A stretch of 64,000 nucleotides of DNA from Symbiotaphrina buchneri (Eukaryota > Ascomycota > Symbiotaphrinales > Symbiotaphrinaceae), in NCBI GenBank assembly GCA_001599915.1, contig BCIG01000012.1, positions 558,001 through 622,000 on the forward strand. Direction: 5' to 3'. Shown here in pieces: positions 11,851-22,034 of this stretch. The translations under genes were made by a program, and so were the position numbers. The notes under the pieces were generated by a model. That model was not told where the DNA came from and did not search any database. It saw only the letters and a list, made by a program, of their open reading frames with translations. Numbering within the stretch: position 1 is the stretch's first letter; every line of letters begins with the position of its first letter.

Positions 11851-12820
11851 TCAAGCCTCGAGCTCCAGCATGCCTTTCAATCCCGCCTCGACTCCCCTCC
11901 ACCATCGCCCTCTCTCTTCTAGATCGTCGGCCATGCCACCACCTTCTTCTTTCCTTCTTCTCGCTTCCCTTGCAGCCGCAACCACACTCTCCTTCCGCGA
12001 CTCTAGCGGCCGTAGTTCCTTCTCCACTTTCTCCAGCTCCCGCGCTTTCCGTGGTAGTGCTGCTTCCAGCGAGGCCAGCTGAGCGCTTAACGTAGCTAGT
12101 TCGGCTTCTTTGGCTGAGAGCAGTGAAAGGGTCTGAGGGAGAGGGAGAGAGAGGGAGGGATTGGTCGTCGATGGATCGGGTTGCGCTGCGCGGAGGGAGG
12201 CGATGCTAGATTCGAGATTGGTGATCTCCGCGGGGAGCGTGCGAAGCTGGGATGATTGGAGTTGGATGTTCTTGTACCCTGCAAAGACGTTAATCCAATA
12301 TGCTAGAGTCCCATCTTACTATTGTCTTAAGGGAAGGACATACGCCGACTCAGCTCTCTTCCTCTACGTTCCAGCTCCGCCACTTGCTCGGCGACCTCGA
12401 CCTTCTTTGCCTTGAGAGTGGCTTTCACCTCTACCAGCTGGGCCTCGAGCTCTACGTTTTCTTGATGCTCGACAATGAGCGGCGGGTCGCCGACTATCGC
12501 GCGTAGGAAGCGCTCTTTGGTCACTTGCTCAAGGTAGGAGAAGCGTAGTTTGGAGAAGAGCTCCTGCGGCGCATAAGCATTGAGCGGCCACATAATCAAT
12601 AACTTGAAAGTCGGACCTTGTAGTGCGTCAAATCAGCCTCCAAACTTGCCGGCGTTGGATTCTCAAACGCATCGGCTGATACATCTGAATTGCGCTTCCC
12701 GGCATCGGCTGCGAGGGCCTCGGGAGAGATGATAGGTTCGCTGAGCTTGATGATGGAGAGTTCTTGAGATTGTTGTAGAGCATCAAGCGCTGAAATAGCT
12801 TCTTCGTATGACAGCGCCAT
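11851..12820 (-). CDS. Probable Fta4-like Sim4 complex kinetochore subunit
   Basis: Coiled-coil protein of 283 residues encoded by exons 12820-12617, 12563-12344 and 12278-11851; the introns are 53 and 65 bp, and the second carries a TTAAC branch motif. The first exon is acidic and helical. The segment across junction 1, ADLTHYKELFSKLRFSYLEQ, followed by KERFLRAIVGDPP, resembles my memory of the FTA4 (CENP-U-type) family of fungal inner-kinetochore proteins. The rest is coiled coil rich in Glu, Leu, Lys and Arg, with a Pro/Ser break near residue 180 and a C-terminal basic stretch. The third exon has no internal early ATG, so it is easily missed. The gene is convergent with pantothenate kinase (251 bp between stops). 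The family assignment is from resemblance only; another small coiled-coil complex subunit is possible. Confidence 0.65.
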
Positions 12821-13112
12821 GCTGAGTGGTCTTTTTGTTTGCTGCGCGCAAAGCTCTTATTGATCGCGAAGTCTCGCGATGGTGTTTGTTTACTTTGGGT
12901 GCAGCGGCAGTAGGAGCCGAAGGCGGTGAGCCCAACAGGCATTCGCAACCGAGCAGTTCAGACCGATGACGGTGAATGAAGGCTGAACGTTCACACTGTC
13001 CCCATAGAACAACTTCTAGACGGTCTCAAACTTGAAGGAAGTTTTTCATTTGGATATCATGGGCGTATGAACTCTCCCTGTGAGCGTCTGGCATTGGCCA
13101 TATGCAGCAGAA
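12821..13112. promoter_or_regulatory. Short shared divergent promoter
   Basis: Only 292 bp lies between the ATG of the Fta4-like gene (12820, minus) and the ATG of the Arg/Ser-rich gene (13113, plus). Both promoters must be packed here, suggesting a bidirectional promoter. No named motif is recognised. Confidence 0.55.
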
Positions 13113-14401
13113 ATGCCGGTGGAAGATCTCTCGAAAATTTACGTTGCGGAGGCGTTGAAGAAGGATGCGCGGGACAGCTCCATCAAATACTCGGCTTTGG
13201 GCCTTGAGGCCTATATGCCCAAAAGGTAACCAGCGTAATCATACCTTTGCCTGTAGCCCGACTGCTAACATGGTATGGTAGGAGACCTACAACTGCTGCG
13301 CCGAAGCCAAATACGCGGTTTCTGCGAAACCTTTTGAAGGATACGGACAATCACAACAAGGCTCTATTGGCCAGAGAGGCAGAGGAAGCAAGGGCTAGGC
13401 AGAGGCATCTGCAGAGACAGGAGCGCTCTGGGCGCAAGCCCCGTGACGGCCATGATTCTAGTCGACGGAGATACGATACCGATGAAGAGGACAGGCACAG
13501 GCACTCGAAAAGACGGAGGGTCGAAGACGCCGGAGGGGAACGCGATAGAGAAGGAAGGCGGGTGCACCGTAGTTCACGGCCTTATAGGCATAGGGATGAA
13601 GAAAGAGACGGGACTTCCGCCGACGAACGTCGCTCAAAGAGCCCTGCAAGACAGGAGCGTAGGAGACGGCGGCATCGCCATGATAGCTCCTCTGAGGACG
13701 ATCTTCTCAGTACCAGAAATACGGCGAAAAGAGACGACGATGAGCGACGCCACCGTCATCGTTCGAAGTTACCAAGCGACCACGATGGCAGGAGGGGTTC
13801 AAGAAAAGCGGAGGAGGGTCACCGCAGTCGCCGCCCTCGCTCAGACAGGAGGGGCCGATCTTCATCTCCATCGAGCCCGCCACCTCGTGAACGAAGGCCT
13901 CGGCGTGATGAAGAGGTCAGAAGTGCCGTGGCGTCGCATGAAGTTCCCCAAAGAAGGTCACCTACTCCACAATCTGCTGCCTCAGACTCAGACCCTCTGG
14001 ACGCCATCATAGGCCCAGCACCACCTCCCCCAGAGCCAAGACTGAAGTCACGCGGACGGGGTGCCTTCAAGTCAGCTTCCGCAATGGATGCACACTTCTC
14101 CTCCAGCTACGACCCTACCGTGGACGTGCGACCGAACTCGGATTCAGAGGGAGATTGGGAGCAAGCGTTGGAAGCATTTCGCGACAGGCAGAAATGGAAG
14201 CAACAGGGCGCAGATCGACTTCGAGCAGCAGGCTTCTCAGAGCAAGACATACAGAAGTGGGAGAAAGGCGGCGAGCGGACTGAAGAGGACGTTCGCTGGG
14301 CAAAGATGGGGGAGGGCCGGGAATGGGATCGTGGGAAGGTCGTTGATCCCGACGGTATTTTTGATACAAAGCCCGAATGGGGGAGCTTAAAAGGCACATG
14401 A
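13113..14401 (+). CDS. Arg/Ser-rich nuclear protein, splicing-factor-38B-like
   Basis: A 410-residue very basic protein, probably nuclear and linked to RNA processing. Exons are 13113-13225 and 13282-14401, with a 56-bp intron carrying GCTAAC as branch motif. The short first exon supplies the conserved start (MPVEDLSKIY, KYSALGLEAYMP) and the second begins with the conserved APKPNTRFLRNLLKDTDNHN. The middle is dense in RHR, RSR and SSS repeats like an RS domain. Next come IIGPAPPPPEP and a C-terminal helical part, DWEQALEAFRDRQKW, ending in an aromatic/acidic tail. Similar fungal proteins are often labelled pre-mRNA-splicing factor 38B. I recall this label rather than proven function, and the RS repeats alone could drive it. 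Confidence 0.75.
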
Positions 14402-14854
14402 GCTCAACTCTGCCTGCCTTATCAGCAGCGGTTCTTCCGTTCATTCTATCCTCATCTTAGATTAGGACGGCACGCATTATTGCGGATGCCTCTGGGAGCT
14501 ACCTCAATGCTATGAGCATCAAGCCCAGTCTTCAGATCGAATCCCACGGTATCAGAATTTTATTAAACAGTTGAAAACAATGCATTAGTCGTGGCAGTGC
14601 CAGCGACTTGAGACTCGAGACCGACGTTGGCGCCAGCTGTTCGGGAAGGTGGTCCGTGCACGGCTGGCTAGGGCTTTGCCCTATTTTGAACTCCACATTC
14701 GCTTAGCCGGTTGAGGATCCCAGAACATCAGCACCAGCAGCGACCCACGACGAACGACACGCACGACAACAGGAAAGGTATGCCCAGCTCCCATCTGTTA
14801 CCTTACGAGTCTGGATCTGACATTTGCTTCTTGTACAGTTCCTAAGCCGCCAAA
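14402..14854. promoter_or_regulatory. Promoter and 5' leader of the eL37 gene with a probable leader intron
   Basis: 453 bp upstream of the eL37 ATG. A sequence with intron form lies at 14778-14838: GTATGC donor, CTGAC branch motif, TACAG acceptor, 61 bp. It would be a 5'-untranslated intron, common in ribosomal protein genes. Nothing else is recognised. Confidence 0.5.
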
Positions 14855-15395
14855 ATGAGTACGTAGCACCGACGGCAAATGGCCGATTGAAGTCGCCGCC
14901 GAAGGAAGAGTAACTGACAATTTCTATAGCAAAGGGAACTTCGAGCTTTGGAAAGCGCCACAACAAGTCGCACACTCTGTGCAGACGTTGCGGTACGTTT
15001 CCTCTGATACCGCGCCGTTGGGACGAACGGTCGATGGAGTTTCTATGCAAGTTGGGATGCTGATAATTACGCAAACAGGACGCCGTTCCTTCCACATCCA
15101 AAAGCACACCTGCTCGTCATGCGGATACCCTGCCGCCAGCATCAGAAAATGTACGTTAGATGATACCGACGATCCCTTGCAGCGGTCGTCTGGAAGACCA
15201 TCCGTCGCTGTTGGATCTCTCGAATTTAAACTGACTTTCGATAAAACAGACAACTGGGGCGAGAAAGCTAAGAGGAGAAAGACCACCGGCACCGGCAGAA
15301 TGCGCTACCTGAAGACGGTCCCCCGGAGGGCTAGCAACGGATTCCAGAAAGGCACACCAAAGGGAGCGCGGGGACCTGCTCAGGGATCTGCTTAA
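14855..15395 (+). CDS. RPL37: 60S ribosomal protein eL37
   Basis: Zinc-binding protein of the large cytosolic ribosomal subunit, 94 residues (usual length 88-97). Four coding exons: 14855-14858, 14930-14992, 15079-15150 and 15250-15395. The first exon holds only the ATG and one more base. Splicing yields the near-invariant [20 protein letters not shown]. The four zinc cysteines are present as CRRCG and CSSCGYP, and the conserved [11 protein letters not shown] and MRYLK follow. Introns are 71, 86 and 99 bp with CTGAC or similar branch motifs. The intron-rich structure in such a short gene is usual for fungal ribosomal protein genes. Every junction restores an expected residue, so the model is essentially certain. 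Confidence 0.97.
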
Positions 15396-15758
15396 ATGAA
15401 ATGAAGTGGTGTATGCGGGGGTTGGTTTCGACTTGCATTGAGGTGTGAATGGGTCATCGGCATGCTTTGCGAGAGTTCACGGCAGATGAAACAATCAATC
15501 GGGCTCTTGCTCTCATCAAATCCATTTGTCTCAGGTCCTGGCATAATGCCTACGATGATGTGAACCACGGAGAACAGTGACCGGAACCGGGTTACAGTAC
15601 ACCGGCATACAGATTCGAGCTTTGAGCATGCCAATGTTATCGGTACGAAGTTTCGATATTGTCGAATGGACTTGGAAGCCGCCCAATCCAGGTTCTAACA
15701 TACGCTCCCGCCCCGAACGCCCAAGTTACCTTATTATGGTACACTATGATTCGCCCTC
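15396..15758. other. Convergent intergenic region
   Basis: 363 bp between the stops of eL37 and Elp6; it holds the two 3' untranslated regions and nothing else recognisable. Confidence 0.5.
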
Positions 15759-16748
15759 CTACCGATGCTGGCCCCTTTCGAATACGTTGACACCACCGTC
15801 TCCCCCAACGAAGTACAACAGCTCTCTCTCTTCTATGGTTTTCTTGTCGTCTCCCAGATGCGTCAATAGGTCCGGCCCAAGTGTCACCCGCATAACTCCA
15901 CTTATGTCTCTTGCCATACCCGTGTCCAGCAGCCGTAATGAGATTGTATAGCTCGCCTGGTGTGCCAATCCGAGCACGAACGCCGCATGGTTCGTCTCAA
16001 GAGGGGTAATATTGTTCTGAACAAGCGGATAGTCCGCAGCCGCGACCACAATCGTCGAGTGAACGGCCTGATTGTCAGTATTGGGTCAGCAGCCGCCATG
16101 AAAACAGAATTGATCGCCGTCAACATACCTCTCGTAAATCCAGCACCCAATCTGCCATTTCCGGTGCACCCACATCCTCGCCAGTGGCAGCAAGCAGTAA
16201 ATCGGGCTGGTCAAGAACAAGCAGGACTCTCTTCCCGCCTTCTGCCAATCGCTCAATCTCCGCTTTCACCTCCGCACCCGCCCCGGCCAGCTGCGGCGAT
16301 CGCAACGTCCTCTGTGCCCCAATGCGTGCTGGTGCATATTTTGAGATCTTAGCCGGACCATTTTCGTCAGCGAAGAGTCCCGTCAACCCGTCGACGAATG
16401 AAAAGCGCTTCCTCTGCGCCAGTCGTGGAAGGTCAAGCCCCTGTAGTTCCAAGAACACTGAGATCAGTACACTGCGCATTGCGGTCGGACTAGGGAGAGG
16501 GCGTGCCTCAGACTTACCACCCTCTTTGCTGTCTCTCTCCAGAACTCGAAATCCCGCATGAAGCTCACGAGCACGACGTTGTACTCTTCGCCGCCTTCGG
16601 CAGCTGCCGGTGGAGCAAGCGCATTGTATAGGAAGCGCAGGACCAGCCAGCTGGCGGAGGCGCCCAGGACGGAGGTCACGAGAACGAGATCATCACGCGC
16701 AGGAGGGCGCACGTAGGATTCAAGCAGCGGAGGGATGCGAGACGTCAT
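15759..16748 (-). CDS. ELP6: Elongator complex subunit Elp6
   Basis: Member of the Elp4-Elp5-Elp6 ring of Elongator, which modifies wobble uridines in tRNA anticodons. Exons are 16748-16518, 16440-16129 and 16067-15759, giving 283 residues; introns are 77 and 61 bp. The start MTSRIPPLLESYVRPP and the segment LVLVTSVLGASASWLVLRFL match the first strand and helix of the RecA-like fold. As in the family, the Walker A lysine is absent (GASASW). FSFVDGLTGLF corresponds to the strand after the first intron, and RVLLVLDQPDLLLAATG fills the Walker B position. The end is a beta-rich GVMRVTLG...LYFVGGDGGVNVFERG. Length agrees with other fungal Elp6 (about 270-290). It lies tandem to the RdRP gene. Confidence 0.85.
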
Positions 16749-17117
16749 TGCATTATCGCGGGGAGATGGAGCACCATAGGGCTGAGGAAAGAATATCACG
16801 GCGCTAGTGGGGCAGTTTGGTGTGTTTGTCTTGTTTGACAGCTTTGCGTACTACGGCTAGAAATCCACAAGGGCGGGGACAGAATACTTAGAAATTCGTG
16901 CCCATATCTAGTTGGTATTATTTATTCAATTCCTTGCTACCTATGTCTGAAAGTAGAAAAGTGGTTAACATGAGCCTCAGCGCATGCTTCCTCTCACCTT
17001 GTAGTAGGTATTGCTTTCCTGTCGCGGTTTTGGGCAGGACTTCTTTCAGAAGGGACCTAAGATAATCTCCTTGTGAAGGAAGATGTGGGTCAAGACGAGT
17101 CGATGTAGAGTCTATGT
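16749..17117. other. Intergenic region between two minus-strand genes
   Basis: 369 bp holding the Elp6 promoter and the RdRP 3' flank. No specific motif is recognised. Confidence 0.45.
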
Positions 17118-20100
17118 CTACCCTAGGAGCTGTTCCAACGCTTCGAAAGCGGAAGGGCCTTCTCGAATATCGAGGACAATTTCTTCCTCTATTTCCTCAT
17201 CATCCTCTGTCGTTTCATTCTTGTTCACTGGTTCTTGCGGCTTGTCTTGGTTACCGCTAACTTGAACAGGCTTTGGTCCTGTCTGAGAGGAATTGTCTGA
17301 GGGTGTGGACACCGGCGAGGAGAAAGGGCTGTTTTCCTCACTTGTCCGGGCATTTGGTGTCAGTACCCCGTTGTCGGAGCTGGGTTCACCGTCATCAAGC
17401 AGTACAGTGCGTTCCTGCATGACATGGACATGATCCACGGTCGCGTCACGGCCGTTAAGAAAGTCGTCCATGAGCGACCCGAGCTGCTGCTCTTCATGTA
17501 GTGGTTTATGCGATGGATTTGGCGCAGGCCCATGTCCTGCGTCCTCGAATAATTCTAGCAGGTCACCGCGATGCTTGATGTCTCCATCAATCTTGACAAT
17601 AAGGTCTTCTGCCGCATGATCTTTCATTTGATCTTTCTTCATTCCATGTCGCTTCGGCGCTGTCCCTGCTTCTTCGGGGATCTCAACGTCTACAGTATGG
17701 CGCAAGGTCCCGTTTGCTATCCTCCCGAGCACGCTCGGAAATAACCATGGGAAGCTGATGAGGGGCATTGACTGCACGTGCTTGAAGCGTACAGGAACCT
17801 CTTGCACCCCAGGGATCCTGATCTGCTTGCATTCTTCCAGTGCATGAGCCGTCTGCCTTTGAGTGACCGTGTACATTGCGGCCACGAATGGCGCTAAGGT
17901 CTCGCGATCCTTCGTTCCAATCTTCTCATAACATGCTTTTCTGAACCGATCCTTGAGGGAACTGGAAATCTCTCCCATCAATTCATGAAGCTTGTAGTCC
18001 CCAACCGTGGATTGCTTCAGCACGAAAGTTGACCAAACTTCATACTCGGTTTTGATCTCATGTTGCGCCATGATACGACGGATTGCTCGGTCATACTCCT
18101 CTTTAACTTGTTCAGCAGCTTCCAACGCCTCCTCGCTCAAATCGTAGGCCTTCAGGATCCTCTCATCGAATGGTGAGTCAAAGTCTGGAACGAAGTCCAC
18201 GCGCTCCACTTGGTCATAGAGCTGGCCTAGGACTTTGTCCGAGTGGTAGATCTTCTCCTGAGATAGGTGAGCCTTCTCCATCCAATGAGGCCATTTCCGA
18301 GGGTGCAGTTCTTCCTTCATTTTTGCAGGCTGTCCGGTTTTCACGTAATCAACTGCTTTGGAATGCAACTCAGCTAATTCAAGGCATCTCGCATCCATGA
18401 CGCCGTACTGTGAAAGATCCGCAAACGCCCTATGGGCAGTCGCAATGCTTCCAAGCCGGTCGTTCTTCATATATGTTACGAAGAAGGACGTGATATCATC
18501 GACTGTAACATCCCGGTCAAGCGTCAGCGCCTTTGGCGGTCTATAGTTCATCGGCTCGTGGTTCCATAGCGTGGGAATAAGGTCGCTGTCCCACATGACA
18601 AGATAATCATCTCCATCCAGATCACCACCAGAACACATACTGGCTAAATCCCTATCACCAGTTTGGGGAAGGACCACGCAGTCATAAAGGTGATGCAGGG
18701 CAGGAATATCCACCGCACGAACAACTCTAATATCGCCTGGGTGCAGAGATGGGTTACGTGCTAACAGACAGATTCCCTCGATCACTTTCTTTCTGTTTTG
18801 GTCCTCCCTGTCTGAGATCTGGATGAAGATCTCAGGCAATGCGTCAACAGGAATAGGACCCTCGGTATCCCGGGCTTCGCCAAAAGAACCCCTAAGCTTC
18901 CCAGTCTCGTCTATGCAACCCAGCACAAAAGCTCCTTGCTCAATCAATATCTTAGCTTTTTCCTTAAGATACTTGACCGACCAGGATCTCCATAGTCGCA
19001 TGATTGACAAGACGAATGGATCCTTGGAGGTCATGAATCCATCACTGAGTAATCCCGCAATTGTAATTGTCATTTTGTTTGGATCAACATATTTCTGCAA
19101 CAGTTTGATTGCCTTTTTATCGTCTGTCATTGCCTGCTCAAGCGTCGTCAACATCTCTCTTTGTTTCTCCACAAATTTGACATCTAGGACTCCGAGAGCA
19201 GAGAGCACAATGATCAACTGGCGATTCAGGGCCGCGCCTGCGTACTGTGACCATCTGATGATTTCCAGACCGTTGTGAGCAGCTGCGAACTTGTACTGGC
19301 TTGGACGGATATGGACTTCTTTCAGCTTCAGGGCTGGGTTGACTGCAAGCACGCCTTTACAACCTCCTAGGCGGAATTGGAAGACAGAAGGCACAGAAGG
19401 GAGATCCAATTCTGAAGTTATCAGTTGCGCAAGGAAAGGTGAGATCTTTCCAACACCGTCTGTAAATACGAAGCCATTGCGCTCAATATCCTCAACAGTC
19501 TTTACCTCAACATTGGAGCCATTTATTGCTCTTGTTGTTGAGAAGCATTGTCCTAGCCGAGCAGCGTGCTTTGCAACGACCCTGATATCCGAGAAGTCCC
19601 CCATCCACCGGCGTATCATGGCAGCATTGAGATGCGGTGTCGCGGCAAAGAAATATGCGCCATGCTCTCGGAATTGAGAGTTGCCAAATGCAAGGAACTC
19701 GAAATGACGATCACCAATTCTTATGCCGTTAACGAGGGTGCGCTTGATCCGCGTAAAAAGTTCATCGTCCTTTGGCTTGTCGGTAGCAAAGATGCGGTCC
19801 CTTGGCTTCTCCTCAGTGAAGCGGGGAGGACCCTTGTCAATCCATTGCCATAGCGTCTGGTATTGACCATGCTGCACCAGCGTTGTGAAACTGGGAGTAT
19901 TGACAAGTTCAAGATTGAAATCTTTGAGCGCTTTGCAGAGCTCTTCGTACCGTGGTCTGGAGACCCTTGTCGTGTCAAACGTAAAAAGGTATGTCGTCCA
20001 CCTGCCAATATCCACAAGAGGCTTAATGGATCTGTTAAGATTCAAAGCGGACTTCTTCAGCATCCTTGGATCATAGACGACGTCAGTCTGCCTATACCAT

Positions 20101-21211
20101 GTTTCCCAGTCACCCCAGAAGAGAGAGCCTTCGATGTGGGTGTTCTCTACTCTTGAAGCGTGTCTATAGAAGTTTGGCGGTGCTTCCAGAGTTATAAGAA
20201 ATCCTCTGTTGCGGTCGCCCAATTTCACCTCACAGATCCGCCGGATCTGCGGAAATGGTAGATGGAAGGAGAAAGCATCTGTACGATTGCACTCATTGAG
20301 ATCCATTGGTCTGCTGGACCTACGATCCCACTTTCGTGGATCCGTAATATTCAATTGAAAGCGGATTTCGATTCTTCGCCGAAGCAAGTCGACTTCAAAG
20401 TCAACCGGATGGTTCCCTGAACTTGTACTCTCATGCATCACCATCATCTTGTCGGTTTCATGCATGAAGCCAAACGATACAGAATCCATGCTTTGGAGCT
20501 GTAACTGTCAGTATTCTGTACATTTGGAGTTGCGGCAGCGCTCACCAGTTTCTCGGGATACTTGTGTCTAGGGTCGACTGGACTTGGAGCTATAAAATTC
20601 CGACGTTTTTCATCCAGCGTGATACGAAGAGGAAAAACGTCCCCACCGAAGGAGCAATGGCACTTTCCTCCAGATTCAAGCCAGAATGGCTTTGCGGGCG
20701 GTGGTCTAAGATACGTCAGTGCACACGCAGTATGCAATACGAAATGGGAGGCATACCGGAAACGGATACGAGCTCTGCCATTCCTCACTCCCTGGTTATT
20801 CTCAAATATCTCAATGCTCATGATACTACCTTCCCTGCTGAACCGCTTGTACAAGTCCAAGGTGGTGGCATGAGGTGGCAAGTCGGAAATGCTGACTCCT
20901 AGCTCCACCCATAATGTCCAGCTTTGATCGGTGTGGAGAAGTGGTGCTCTTGCTTGGGTCGTAGCATTTAGGGATCCTTCTGAGCGGGCTCCAGAACTGG
21001 GATGGAATTGCTGTAACATTCCTCCACGGTATGGTGAACCTCGGCCTCTAGGGTAGCTAGGGTATGTTCCCCCATTCCTGCCCCCTCGAAGAGCACCACG
21101 CTTAGAATGAGGAGGAGGTTGTTCCGGTAGGGCGTTGGCTGGTTGACTATAAGACTGTACGAGCAGGGGTCGTCCGAGAGTAAGTGGATGTGGGTTGGGC
21201 GTGGTAGACAT
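17118..21211 (-). CDS. RNA-dependent RNA polymerase (RNA-silencing type)
   Basis: Eukaryotic RdRP that turns single-stranded RNA into double-stranded RNA for Dicer in quelling, meiotic silencing or heterochromatin pathways. Exons are 21211-20546 and 20498-17118 with a 47-bp intron, for 1348 residues. The N-terminus has an Arg/Gly-rich stretch (RGGRNGG, YPRGRG, YRGG; residues about 38-64). An RRM-like fold follows at about 98-165 (WTLWVELGVSISDLP...RARIRFRY). The catalytic core carries FTDGVGKIS and the signature SGGDLDGDDY with the metal-binding DLDGD at residues 848-852. A long acidic tail ends the protein. The catalytic aspartates are intact. An RRM-like N-terminus is typical of the Rdp1/SAD-1 branch rather than QDE-1, but the branch is inferred only. 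Confidence 0.95.
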
Positions 21212-22034
21212 GCTGTACGCTGGTGATGCTCACACCAACCCAACGATGTATGAAGGTAACGGGAAGTAGCAAAGAAAAGTTGCTGGACTTTTGGAACAAT
21301 GCCGAATGTCCGAAGGTGAGACGAGGCCGGCCCGGCCCAGCCTGGCGGAACTGATTGCTGAGTGAAACACAGAGTATGTTGAAGTCGCTGCTCGAGGGGA
21401 TTGGACTACCCAACAGGACAATAAGTCGATGGCATACTTGGAGCCGTCAGCCAGGTGGGCGGGAGGCCGGATTTATATTGTGCACATGAGAAGAGATGCA
21501 GAAGGTGGAGGCCAGAGGTTTATGTTTGCTCACATGTGTTTGCCCCGCAATCTGATTGCTGTTATGAAGTGGAGACCTGTTTGCCACAGAAACGATATCG
21601 ATATTCACCGCTGCCCCTCTGCTCTTGCTGCACGCAGCGGGAATATTAATTCGGGTGCAAATGAGCTGGAGATGTGAAGTGAAAATTAACTACTTGTCGA
21701 GATAGTGAATAGAGGATGAGTGCCATAAGGCCTGGAAAGAGGAGATATTTCATGTTTGCCGAAATTTCAGGTCTTATATTACGGATCTTATGCCGCTACC
21801 CGTTCGCTGGTCTATTAGGAATTGGGAAGGTCCAAATGTCTCATGGAAGGTAGCATGCTAGGTAATTCAAAAACCGGAGCTATCGGAGGGCACGCCCGGA
21901 CAAAATCCTGAATCGTTGTTTTAAGTACATGCGTACAGATAGAAGCCGTTGTCCATCCATCCGTAATCGTGTGTGAGATCCGGCCTCCGCCCTCATGCTC
22001 TCTCTACCAAAAATCATGCCCTCAAAACACTCAT
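21212..22034. other. Intergenic region upstream of the RdRP gene
   Basis: 823 bp with the RdRP promoter and the 3' flank of the coiled-coil gene. A GC-rich patch (GGCCGGCCCGGCCC) lies at about 21326-21340. A frame at 21429-21677 has no family resemblance and is not called. Confidence 0.45.

Noticed and set aside
18823-19278. Plus-strand 151-codon frame inside the RdRP gene
   Set aside because: Shadow of the conserved polymerase core on the other strand; no family resemblance.
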